From NCBI GenBank assembly GCA_005239615.1, contig SBBR01000012.1, forward strand, positions 1 to 13,309: 13,309 nt of DNA. Reading direction: 5' to 3'. The position numbers and the translations under genes are program-made. This stretch comes from an archaeon (lineage in GTDB: Archaea; Iainarchaeota; Iainarchaeia; Iainarchaeales; Iainarchaeaceae). Shown one piece after another: positions 1 to 6,093 of the stretch; positions within the stretch are counted from its first letter, which is position 1, and each line of letters starts with the position of its first letter. The notes below the pieces were generated by a model. The model was not told the origin of the DNA, did not search any database, and was given only the letters and a program-made list of their open reading frames with translations.

Positions 1-1
1 G

Positions 2-523
2 GACGGCACTGGGGAAATAAGGGCGACATTCTGGAACACGGAAATAGAGAAATACGCCGCCGCGCTGGGCGTGAAAAGGGGCGACACCCTGAAATTCACC
101 AACTGCTCCGTCTCATCCTACAACGGCCAGCTCCAGCTCGGTCTGAACTACAACAGCTCTGTCGCGCGCGCCGAGGAAAAAATCGATTTGCCTGTAAATG
201 CCAATGCCACACAAAAAATCACCGCCCTAAACGACCTCGACGCAGGGATGAACAATGTGTGCGTGAAGGTGAAAATCAAGAAGATTTTTGAGGCGAAGGA
301 ATTCGAGAACGAGCGGGGAAAAGGCAAGGTCATGAACTTCATTATCAGCGAGGGCCTGAAGGAAGTGCGAGCCACGGCGTGGAACGAGATGTGCGAGAAG
401 ATCTCGGAATTAGATGAAGGAGATGAAGTACGAATCGAAGGCGCTTACACGAGAGAGAACCTGGGAGAAATAGAGCTGCATCTTGGAAATTACGCAATTA
501 TAAACAAAGAAAGGGGCAGATGA
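2..523 (+). CDS. RPA-like single-stranded DNA-binding protein, 5'-truncated by window edge
   Basis: The reading frame is open from base 2, so the start codon lies before the window; a GTG at 71 is in frame but internal. The 173 visible residues show the end of one OB fold, beginning with the family-typical DGTGEIRATFWN strand-turn-strand, and then a complete second OB fold (about residues 75-170) with a matching VRATAWN segment and a GDEVRIEGAY strand. Repeated OB folds of this kind are typical of archaeal RPA, which coats single-stranded DNA during replication and repair and works with RadA. That fits radA lying 630 bases downstream on the same strand. No zinc finger is visible in the part seen. 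The stop codon overlaps the next ATG (ATGA at 520-523), which suggests translational coupling. The family call is strong; total size and number of OB folds cannot be known from here. Confidence 0.85.
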   Translation, partial: DGTGEIRATFWNTEIEKYAAALGVKRGDTLKFTNCSVSSYNGQLQLGLNYNSSVARAEEKIDLPVNANATQKITALNDLDAGMNNVCVKVKIKKIFEAKEFENERGKGKVMNFIISEGLKEVRATAWNEMCEKISELDEGDEVRIEGAYTRENLGEIELHLGNYAIINKERGR

Positions 524-915
524 CTATGCTCAGAGGGAAAAGAGACCCGGGAAAACTTTTGCCTTTCGCACGAGATTCATTGCACAGACAACCTGTAAAT
601 AAGCTTGTCTCAAACCTGCTCTACGCTAACATGGCAAAAATAAAAATCGAAGACATCCCCGGCGCCTATGAAAGACTGAGAAGGAAACTGCTCAAAAAGA
701 ATATAGCTTTTGATTTTGTTGTAAAATCTAACACGCCAGAAGCTCTGAAATTATCCAAAGCCCTCCTTGATTTTGGCTATAATGGGACAGTGGAACAAGT
801 TGCAGAAAGAACGTACAAAATACACTTTTATACGGTTTTTCAAAAGATTGGAACCGGCAAATTTTATGCAGGCGGGAATGCTGGGTCACGTAGTCCCTAT
901 AGGCAGCCATTGTGA
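520..915 (+). CDS. Hypothetical small protein, AT-rich orphan ORF
   Basis: I do not recognise this 131-residue protein. It starts at the ATG that overlaps the RPA stop (ATGA), which argues for coupling. An ATG at 526 is a near equivalent, and one at 631 (MAKIKIEDIPG) would give a 94-residue version that begins where the sequence looks most protein-like. Residues about 38-110 are a plausible lysine-rich, alpha/beta-looking segment (RLRRKLLKKNIAFDF, then TPEALKLSKALLDFGYNG). The last 20 or so residues (GNAGSRSPYRQPL) look like low-information sequence and could be read past a frameshift. No signal peptide or membrane segment is visible. Bases 600-850 are clearly more AT-rich than the flanking genes, so this may be acquired, fast-evolving or decaying sequence. 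Coding status is moderately supported by length and overlap; function is unknown. Confidence 0.45.
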   Translation: MTMLRGKRDPGKLLPFARDSLHRQPVNKLVSNLLYANMAKIKIEDIPGAYERLRRKLLKKNIAFDFVVKSNTPEALKLSKALLDFGYNGTVEQVAERTYKIHFYTVFQKIGTGKFYAGGNAGSRSPYRQPL

Positions 916-1037
916 CTTTGACTTCTCTTTTGCTGGGGCCGGCATAAATGGGCAATATTTTGTGTACTTATCAACATTCTTTCGGTTGCATTTCAGTAAA
1001 TGTTCCTGTGCCCCGCACCGGCACTGACGTCCCCTGG

Positions 1038-1049
1038 TTATTTATAAAC
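1038..1049 (+). promoter_or_regulatory. TATA box of radA
   Basis: TTATTTATAAAC contains the archaeal consensus TTTATAAA at 1041-1048. Transcription would be expected to start about 25 nt downstream, near 1070, giving a leader of roughly 80 nt before the radA ATG at 1150. The stretch 916-1149 otherwise holds no convincing gene. Confidence 0.6.
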
Positions 1050-1087
1050 TCCCGCGCAATGTTCCTTAGGAAAGCCAATCGACCAAT

Positions 1088-1116
1088 GCGCAACGCCACG
1101 CCAAAGGCGGTTGTGC
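1088..1116 (+). promoter_or_regulatory. Stem-loop in the radA leader
   Basis: Bases 1088-1097 can pair with 1106-1116 in ten base pairs (one G-U, one bulged G at 1109) around the 8-nt loop 1098-1105. The stem lies in the predicted radA leader, about 20 nt before its Shine-Dalgarno sequence. A regulatory role is only a possibility; no known RNA family was recognised. Confidence 0.35.
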
Positions 1117-1149
1117 GAAAAGGCCTCGGCTTTTGAGGAGGAATCCATA

Positions 1150-2106
1150 ATGGCGAAAGGGAAGATACAGAGCATAGAGGATTTGCCGGGCATCGGGCCG
1201 CAGGCGCTTGAGAAACTCGCGAGCGCTGGGTACAAGACGCTTGAAACAATTGCTGTTGCTTCCCCCGCGGAGCTGATTGAGGCTGCAGGGCTTGGGGAGC
1301 TCACGGCCGCAAAGGCGATTAACGCAGCGCGCGATGCGCTCGAGATGGGCTATGAAACCGCAGCCGCACTTGCGGAGAAGCGAAAGCTCGTTGGGAAGCT
1401 TACTACTGGCAGCAAGGCAGTTGATGACCTAATAGGTGGTGGGATTGAAACGCAATCAATCACGGAAGTGTACGGGAAATTCGCGAGTTCAAAAACCCAA
1501 TGGTGCTTCCAGACAGCGGTAACAGTGCAGCTACCTGTAGAAAAGGGGGGCTTGAGCGGGAACTGCCTCTACATTGACTCAGAAAACAGTTTCAGGCCTG
1601 AGAGGGTTGAGGCAATTGCAAAAGCGCAGGGGTTTGACCCGCAGGAAGTGCTCAAAAACATTTACGTGGCCCGTGCTTATAATGCGGACCACCAAATGCT
1701 GCTTGCGGAGAAGGCTGAGGAAATGATAAAGGAAAAAAATATAAAACTGGTGATTGTCGATTCCCTCACTTCGCAGTTCCGGTCAGAGTTCATCGGCAGG
1801 GGGACGCTTGCCGAGAGGCAGCAGAAGCTCAACAAGCACATGAGAACACTTGCCAAAATTGCGGAGACGAACAACATAGCAATGCTTGTCACGAACCAGG
1901 TCATGGAGCGCCCAGATATAATGTTCGGCGACCCGACATCTCCAATCGGGGGGAACATAGTCGGACACAATTCTAAAACTAGGTTATACTTGCGTAAGAG
2001 CAAGGAGGATAAGAGAGTGGCGAAGCTCGTGGACTCACCGCATTTACCGGACGGTGAGGCAGTTTACCGCGTCACGGAGAACGGAATAGAGGATGTGGAC
2101 CAGTAA
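1150..2106 (+). CDS. radA: RadA recombinase with atypical Walker A
   Basis: RadA is the archaeal RecA/Rad51-family ATPase that forms filaments on ssDNA and performs strand exchange. The 318-residue length is normal. Residues about 9-60 are the helix-hairpin-helix domain (DLPGIGPQALEKLASAGY). A linker carries YETA at 68-71, where the polymerisation motif FxxA is usual. The ATPase core follows, with DSENSFRPER (Glu145, the expected catalytic glutamate), Walker B KLVIVD (Asp204), the GRGTLAERQQKL segment and the L2/ATP-cap region FGDPTSPIGG...DSPHLPDGEA. The Walker A is odd: GKFASSKT at 109-116 instead of GEFGSGKT, so both inner glycines are replaced while Lys115 and Thr116 remain. The ATG at 1150 was chosen because GAGGAGG (1135-1141) lies 8 nt upstream; an in-frame TTG at 1111 is less likely. 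The HhH domain argues against RadB. It faces pus10 tail to tail. Confidence 0.95.
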   Translation: MAKGKIQSIEDLPGIGPQALEKLASAGYKTLETIAVASPAELIEAAGLGELTAAKAINAARDALEMGYETAAALAEKRKLVGKLTTGSKAVDDLIGGGIETQSITEVYGKFASSKTQWCFQTAVTVQLPVEKGGLSGNCLYIDSENSFRPERVEAIAKAQGFDPQEVLKNIYVARAYNADHQMLLAEKAEEMIKEKNIKLVIVDSLTSQFRSEFIGRGTLAERQQKLNKHMRTLAKIAETNNIAMLVTNQVMERPDIMFGDPTSPIGGNIVGHNSKTRLYLRKSKEDKRVAKLVDSPHLPDGEAVYRVTENGIEDVDQ

Positions 2107-2149
2107 GTGCAGCACATTTTGTCATCGTGAGACTGGGGCATTTCCAAAT

Positions 2150-3151
2150 TCATTGCTTGCCATTTTGCCCCTGCACCATTATTTCTAGCACGTCGAGCTC
2201 CACACACATGCACTTCTTCCCGAGAAGCGAGCTGATGCTCGGATTTGTCCTCCCGCCGTCGCCTGATATGAACTCCTTGATGTAGAGGCCGTGCGAGGCG
2301 AGGATTTCCAGCATAAAATCCTTGCCGCCTGTTTTTTCAGCCTTCAGGAGTTGTGCGGTTTTCTTGCGTTCCATGTCCGAGCGCCTCTTCTCCACCCGCT
2401 CAGGGGTGCGCTGGACTATTTCAAGCGTCTTCCCGCACAAAGTCGACAACTCGGCTTTGGTCACCGACCCCGAGGACTTGCACTTCGCTGAATAGATTTT
2501 GCGGAAGGCATCATTCTTCAGCTGCGCAACCCGCCCCTTTTCACAGTAGCGCAGGCCCTGGACCTGTATGACGCCCGCGTTCACGGAATTAATACTGTTT
2601 TCGATAGCGTACAAATCAGCGACCCGCCTTTTCGGCTGCACGAGCTCGACCACGAACGGCCTCCCAGTGCCAAGCATCCGCACATCAACGTCCTCGCGGC
2701 CGCAGCCGTGGAACTTTGTCCCCTCTGCATCGAAGGCTGGGGTGAAGGCTTTTTCGATCAACTCCTGCACAGAATGCTCGGAGAGCTTCCCAGTGCCATT
2801 GCACAAATCGCAGCCCCTTGCGCGGCCCTTGCATTTGAAGCAGTAGTGGAAGGTCTGGGCGACCTTACGTGAGAACTTGTTGTAGCGGCCTTCAACGTAA
2901 ACCGACTGCGGCGTGGCCTCCACACGGGCTTTTTCAAGGTCGATTAAGATGTAGAGGTCAAAGCCGTCACTGATGTGGGTTTTGCCAAGATGTTTCGAAA
3001 CAAAACCGATGACCTGCCTCCTTATCGCGGATTTTTTCTTCTTATCCTGGCACAAGACCCCGATCTCAAAGGTTGAAAACTCTAGGCCCGCCACTGATGT
3101 CACAAGGGCTGCGAGGGTTTCCGGGTCAATATTTGATGGGGCTGCATCCAT
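2150..3151 (-). CDS. pus10: tRNA pseudouridine(54/55) synthase Pus10, short N terminus
   Basis: Pus10 makes pseudouridine 55 (and often 54) in the T-loop of archaeal tRNA. Seen in the 333 residues: a THUMP-like N-terminal part (about 1-100), a four-cysteine zinc cluster CFKC...CDLC (Cys104, 107, 114, 117) followed by NGTGK, the catalytic motif GREDVDVRMLGTGRPF (151-166, Asp154 aligning with the catalytic Asp of other families), and the C-terminal segment GLYIKEFISGDGGRTNPSISSLLG. The start is firm: an in-frame stop (complement of 3161-3163) lies three codons upstream. From memory, most archaeal Pus10 proteins are near 380-420 residues and have an N-terminal CxxC pair; that part is absent here. 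It is divergent from the ridA leader, and the TATA at 3215-3223 could serve both directions, giving pus10 a leader of about 40 nt. Confidence 0.93.
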   Translation of the reverse strand: MDAAPSNIDPETLAALVTSVAGLEFSTFEIGVLCQDKKKKSAIRRQVIGFVSKHLGKTHISDGFDLYILIDLEKARVEATPQSVYVEGRYNKFSRKVAQTFHYCFKCKGRARGCDLCNGTGKLSEHSVQELIEKAFTPAFDAEGTKFHGCGREDVDVRMLGTGRPFVVELVQPKRRVADLYAIENSINSVNAGVIQVQGLRYCEKGRVAQLKNDAFRKIYSAKCKSSGSVTKAELSTLCGKTLEIVQRTPERVEKRRSDMERKKTAQLLKAEKTGGKDFMLEILASHGLYIKEFISGDGGRTNPSISSLLGKKCMCVELDVLEIMVQGQNGKQ

Positions 3152-3214
3152 GATGGTGACTTACCTGGAAAAAGCTAAAAAGCGACTAGAGGCAGACAAG
3201 GGCGCAAAAAAGCA

Positions 3215-3223
3215 TTTTAAAAA
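3215..3223. promoter_or_regulatory. Near-symmetrical TATA box, leader ORF/ridA (+) and possibly pus10 (-)
   Basis: TTTTAAAAA is a good archaeal TATA element on either strand. On the + strand its centre is 27 nt before the ATG at 3246, the spacing expected for a leaderless transcript that starts at that small ORF. On the - strand it would start transcription near 3193, about 42 nt before the pus10 ATG. Confidence 0.5.
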
Positions 3224-3245
3224 CACTACACGTCGCTTTCTTGTC

Positions 3246-3323
3246 ATGGCCCAGGGTTTTGGAAATAAGTCTGTTTGCCCGCAGGCCGCCGCATCGATTA
3301 TTCAGATAATAATTATTGCTTGA
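3246..3323 (+). CDS. Candidate isoleucine-rich leader peptide (25 codons)
   Basis: ATG at 3246 opens a 25-codon ORF ending in TGA at 3321-3323. Its C terminus reads SIIQIIIIA: six isoleucine codons (ATT ATT, CAG, ATA ATA ATT ATT at 3297-3317) in the last eight residues before the stop. A TATA box is centred 27 nt upstream and there is no Shine-Dalgarno sequence, which fits leaderless translation as at other genes in this window. A hairpin with a terminal T tract begins at its stop codon, and ridA-thrC follow. In bacteria, runs of a regulatory amino acid before a terminator hairpin mark attenuation leader peptides such as those of ilv and thr operons. The downstream genes belong to threonine/isoleucine metabolism, so the codon content matches the pathway. 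Against it: ATT/ATA codons also arise in any AT-rich stretch, and the same bases could be a second TATA box or operator for ridA. Confidence 0.5.
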   Translation: MAQGFGNKSVCPQAAASIIQIIIIA

Positions 3324-3363
3324 ACGGCTCCCTGCAGAATAATCTATTTTTGGGAAGCCGTTC
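3322..3363 (+). promoter_or_regulatory. Hairpin and T tract between leader ORF and ridA (candidate attenuator)
   Basis: GAACGGCTCCC (3322-3332) pairs with GGGAAGCCGTTC (3352-3363) in eleven base pairs with one bulged A (3355) around a 19-nt loop. TTTT follows at 3364-3367, and a T5 tract lies in the loop (3347-3351). The left arm overlaps the leader ORF stop codon. An alternative pairing excludes this stem: GCAGGCCG (3281-3288, inside the leader ORF) with CGG (3325-3327) plus CCTGC (3331-3335). Two mutually exclusive structures next to an Ile-codon run are the layout expected of an attenuator. Which fold is 'on' cannot be decided by eye. Confidence 0.5.
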
Positions 3364-3415
3364 TTTTGCACAAAACAGCCACCGCACCGGAAAAACGAAA
3401 AAAGGGGGACAACTA

Positions 3416-3820
3416 ATGCAGCAAGGGGACAAACCAGCAACGGACAGAATTAAGGCTATAAGCACTGGCAATGCGCCGCAGCCCATTGGGCCTTACTCGC
3501 AGGCAATAGAGTATGGTGGGCTCATTTTTTGTTCTGGCCAGCTGCCGGTTGACCCCAAAACAGGCGAACTTGTGGCTGGTGGGATGAAGGAACAGGCAAG
3601 GCAGGTATTTGAAAATCTCGGCGCGGTGCTCGCAGCGGCAGGTTCAGGGATGGATAGGGTCCTCAAAGTGACGGTTTACATGACCGACCTTGGAAAATTC
3701 GGCGAGCTGAATGGGGTGTACGCGGAATATTTTATCGGAAAGCCTGCAAGGGCCACGGTGCAGGTCGCGGGTCTTCCCAAGGGCGCGGAGGTGGAGGTCG
3801 ATGCAATCGCGGCAAAGTGA
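3416..3820 (+). CDS. ridA: RidA (YjgF/YER057c/UK114) enamine/imine deaminase
   Basis: RidA hydrolyses reactive enamine/imine intermediates such as 2-aminoacrylate and 2-aminocrotonate, which PLP enzymes like threonine dehydratase release, and so protects PLP enzymes. The 134-residue length is typical of the trimeric family. The family shows in APQPIGPYSQAI near the N terminus, FCSGQLPVDPKTGEL in the middle, and the signature PARATVQVAGLPKGAEVEVDAIA at the end, including the substrate-carboxylate-binding Arg (in PARAT) and the conserved acidic residue of the VEVD segment. The ATG at 3416 follows a G-rich ribosome site (3404-3408) with 7-nt spacing; upstream in-frame sequence is unlike the family. 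thrC begins inside its last codons, so the two are translated together, and the pairing fits control of threonine-to-isoleucine flux. Expression may depend on the Ile-rich leader and hairpin just upstream. Confidence 0.93.
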   Translation: MQQGDKPATDRIKAISTGNAPQPIGPYSQAIEYGGLIFCSGQLPVDPKTGELVAGGMKEQARQVFENLGAVLAAAGSGMDRVLKVTVYMTDLGKFGELNGVYAEYFIGKPARATVQVAGLPKGAEVEVDAIAAK

Positions 3821-5651
3821 CAACAACCATTATTCTCTTCGGTGCCTTCAGTGCGGCGCGGAGCACGATGAGAGGGAAACGTGCACTTTCTGCACAAAGT
3901 GCTCAGGGCAGCTCGAAGTGGCGTTCAATTACGAAGGGCTTACCCAAAAGCTTAATTTTCACCTGCTGAAGAGCTCCCCGATATCCGCCATCAAGTACCT
4001 CCCTTTCTTTCCAATCGGGGACTATAGCAAAATAGTGACGCTAAGCGAGGGCAACACTGGAATGTTTCGGGCGGCAAAGCTGGGCAAGATGCTCGGAATC
4101 AGGAACCTCTATATCAAGAACGAGGCCGTCAACCCCACGGGCTGTTTCAAGGACAGGGGCTCGATGGTCGAGCTCACAAAGGCGCTTGAGCTCGGGGCCA
4201 AGGCGGTTTGCGTCGCCTCCACAGGCAACATGGCGGCAAGCGTTTCGGCCTACTCAGCGCGCGCCGGCCTGCCATGCTATGTTTTCGTCCCGGATGGGAC
4301 ACCCACAGCCAAGCTGTCCCAGTCTCTCGCATACGGCTCACGCGTGATAATGGTGCGCGGCAGCTATGGGGACACATCAAGGCTCGCGGCGCAGGTCAGC
4401 AGGGAAAAAGGATTTTATCTCGCAGGGGACTACGCGTTCAGGTTCGAGGGCCAGAAGAGCATCGCCTTCGAGGCCGCAGAACAGCTCGGCTGGCACGCGC
4501 CCGACAAGGTTTTCTATCCGCTCGGGTGCGGCACCAATGCCGCTGCAGGGATAAAGGGCTTTTCCGAGTTCTTCGAACTCGGCCTTATCGAAGGGCTGCC
4601 GCAACTTATAGGAGTGCAGCCTGAAAAGGCCGACACGATGGTGAGCGCGTTCAATGCCGGAGAGAAAACCTACAGGTATGTCGAGAACCCTGCAAGCGTT
4701 GCCTCCGCCGTTTCCATTGACAGGCCCCTTGACTGGTTCAGGGCTTTCAGGGCGATGGGGCAGAGCAGGGGGCGTGGGATGCTATTGGATGACGCGTCAT
4801 CGCTTGAGGCTGTGAAGACGCTTGCAAAAGCGGAATCGGTCTTTGTGGAGCCGTCTTCTGCGATGGTTCTCGGGGCGCTCTCCAAAAGCCTCGGCGAAGG
4901 AAGCACTGATGCGGATGAGACAGTATTGCTGGTGCTTACTGGGTCGGGTCTCAAGGACACGAAAGGGATACTCACCGTCCTTCCATCCCCGCCGTCCGTC
5001 AACCCGGAAGCTTCGGCCGTGATGAGGTTCCTCGATTATGCGTATTATGACATTCATGCCGAACCAGCGGTCTCAGCCGCGGCCTTCACCGCGCTCCCGT
5101 CCAAATCCGAACTTGGCGTGTTCCTCAGGAAAAGCTTTGGCCTGGAGCTGGACAAGGACGATCTTGAAAAGGTCGGCGCCATGATTGACCAGTTCCTTGC
5201 CAAGGGAAAAACCGTGACAGGCTCTGACATGAAGTACATACTCAGCACCATTATGAGGGAAGGCGGAAAGTCCACCAAAACACTGGAGGTCATTGACTTC
5301 ACGGTCAGCACGGGAAAGAACGTGCAGCCCGAAGCGAGGGTGATAGTGAGGTATAGTGACAAAAAACACGAGGCAGGGGCAATAGGTGTTGGGCCTGTCG
5401 ATGCGGTGCTCAGGGCAATAAGGGAGGCGATTCCTGCAGACGCCTTCAAGTGCTCGCTTGATGACTACCGCGTGAACATAGACACTGGTGGGAGCAATGC
5501 CGCTGTGCAGGTAAGCATGGAAATGCGCACCCAAAAAAACACGGTTACGGCAGAAGCCGCCAGCCCGGACATAATTGTAGCCTCAATCCGCGCATTTGAA
5601 GACGGCTTTAACAGGCTCTACGAGCTGGAAAATCGGAAAAAAAGCGAATAG
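3801..5651 (+). CDS. thrC: Threonine synthase fused to a LeuA/CimA-like allosteric domain
   Basis: The protein has 616 residues, whereas archaeal ThrC is usually about 350-420. Residues 15-34 are a zinc-ribbon-like cysteine cluster (CLQC, CTFCTKC). Residues about 60-400 are a fold-type II PLP enzyme converting O-phosphohomoserine to threonine: LSEGNTG (81-87), NPTGCFKDRG with PLP lysine Lys117, ASTGNMAAS, LGCGTNAAAG (241-250, phosphate loop) and LTGSGLKD (379-386). Residues about 430-482 resemble the helical linker subdomain of 2-isopropylmalate synthase (LGLELDKDDLEK-like, TVTGSDMKYIL). Residues about 494-607 match its C-terminal regulatory domain (AIGVGPVDAVLRAI, LDDYRVNIDTGG, SPDIIVASIRAFEDGFNRL), which binds Leu in LeuA and Ile in citramalate synthase. 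I infer feedback control of ThrC by a branched-chain amino acid. The ATG overlaps ridA by 20 nt; a tandem GGAGGTGGAGGT (3787-3798) supplies ribosome binding with 8-nt spacing from its first half. Confidence 0.93.
   Translation: MQSRQSDNNHYSLRCLQCGAEHDERETCTFCTKCSGQLEVAFNYEGLTQKLNFHLLKSSPISAIKYLPFFPIGDYSKIVTLSEGNTGMFRAAKLGKMLGIRNLYIKNEAVNPTGCFKDRGSMVELTKALELGAKAVCVASTGNMAASVSAYSARAGLPCYVFVPDGTPTAKLSQSLAYGSRVIMVRGSYGDTSRLAAQVSREKGFYLAGDYAFRFEGQKSIAFEAAEQLGWHAPDKVFYPLGCGTNAAAGIKGFSEFFELGLIEGLPQLIGVQPEKADTMVSAFNAGEKTYRYVENPASVASAVSIDRPLDWFRAFRAMGQSRGRGMLLDDASSLEAVKTLAKAESVFVEPSSAMVLGALSKSLGEGSTDADETVLLVLTGSGLKDTKGILTVLPSPPSVNPEASAVMRFLDYAYYDIHAEPAVSAAAFTALPSKSELGVFLRKSFGLELDKDDLEKVGAMIDQFLAKGKTVTGSDMKYILSTIMREGGKSTKTLEVIDFTVSTGKNVQPEARVIVRYSDKKHEAGAIGVGPVDAVLRAIREAIPADAFKCSLDDYRVNIDTGGSNAAVQVSMEMRTQKNTVTAEAASPDIIVASIRAFEDGFNRLYELENRKKSE
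5637..5643 (-). terminator. Oligo-T tract after the CoA-binding gene
   Basis: A run of seven A on the + strand gives T7 on the - strand, about 20 nt past the stop at 5662. Archaeal RNA polymerase often terminates at such tracts. It lies within the last codons of the convergent thrC. Confidence 0.35.
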
Positions 5652-5661
5652 AAAGAGGAGG

Positions 5662-6039
5662 TCACGCGGACGGCAAGCTGTCAGGGTCGATGCCCTCGAG
5701 GCGTATGCTGCACACCAGTTGCGGGTTTATGCCATTGTCGCGCAGCGCCTTCACCAGCTCGTCGGACTCGGCGCCGGGGTTCAATATCAGCGACTTTACC
5801 TGCGCCTGCAAAAGGTCAGGGATTATGGACATTGTGACCTGTGGCGGGAGGTAAACCGAGACGCGGTCGGGCCTTTGCGGGAGCTCGGTAATTGAGGCAT
5901 AGCACTTTACCCCTTCTATTTCCACGGCCTTTGGGTTTACTGGAAAGACCTGCCATCCGAGCTTCTGGTATGCGCGCACGCACTTGTTGCCAAACTTCTG
6001 CCTGTTCGCGGAGGCGCCGATGATTGCGATTGAACTCAT
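5662..6039 (-). CDS. CoA-binding-domain protein (YccU-like, Rossmann fold)
   Basis: This 125-residue protein is a stand-alone CoA-binding domain of the CoA_binding_2/YccU type. The N terminus SIAIIGASANRQKFGNK is the nucleotide-binding loop. VFPVNPK (31-37) is the second strand and turn typical of the family, followed by VKCYASITELPQRPDRVSVYLPP and a late NPGAESDELV segment (87-96). The precise biochemical role of such small proteins is poorly known; binding CoA or a related nucleotide is the family expectation. The ATG at 6039 is preferred over a GTG at 6048 because an AGGTG ribosome site lies 6 nt upstream of it. It lies 54 bases after trxB on the same strand, with a T7 tract (6051-6057) in the gap, so co-transcription is uncertain. 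It ends 10 bases from the convergent thrC. Confidence 0.85.
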   Translation of the reverse strand: MSSIAIIGASANRQKFGNKCVRAYQKLGWQVFPVNPKAVEIEGVKCYASITELPQRPDRVSVYLPPQVTMSIIPDLLQAQVKSLILNPGAESDELVKALRDNGINPQLVCSIRLEGIDPDSLPSA

Positions 6040-6093
6040 TTCACACACCTAAAAAAACATATCGCCCCTGCACTGACAGCACAATGGGCAATT

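Noticed and set aside
767..1027. + strand frame overlapping the orphan ORF and continuing to 1027
   Set aside because: Composition is not protein-like, with no ribosome site or promoter spacing; possibly only noise after the orphan ORF.
1111..1149. Upstream TTG start extending RadA by 13 residues
   Set aside because: ATG 1150 has a strong GGAGG site at 8 nt and matches the family N terminus; the TTG lies within the leader stem.
3298..3320. AT-rich ATTATT...AATAATTATT as the main ridA TATA box or operator
   Set aside because: Not excluded, but the TTTTAAAAA box at 3215 with exact leaderless spacing to a complete ORF explains more; kept as the main alternative to the leader peptide.
3322..3367. 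Simple terminator of an upstream + strand gene
   Set aside because: No + strand gene other than the 25-codon ORF lies before it (pus10 is on the - strand), so a plain terminator would have nothing to end except the leader transcript.
6040..6048. GTG start at 6048 for the CoA-binding protein
   Set aside because: The GTG lies within the AGGTG/spacer region of the better ATG at 6039.
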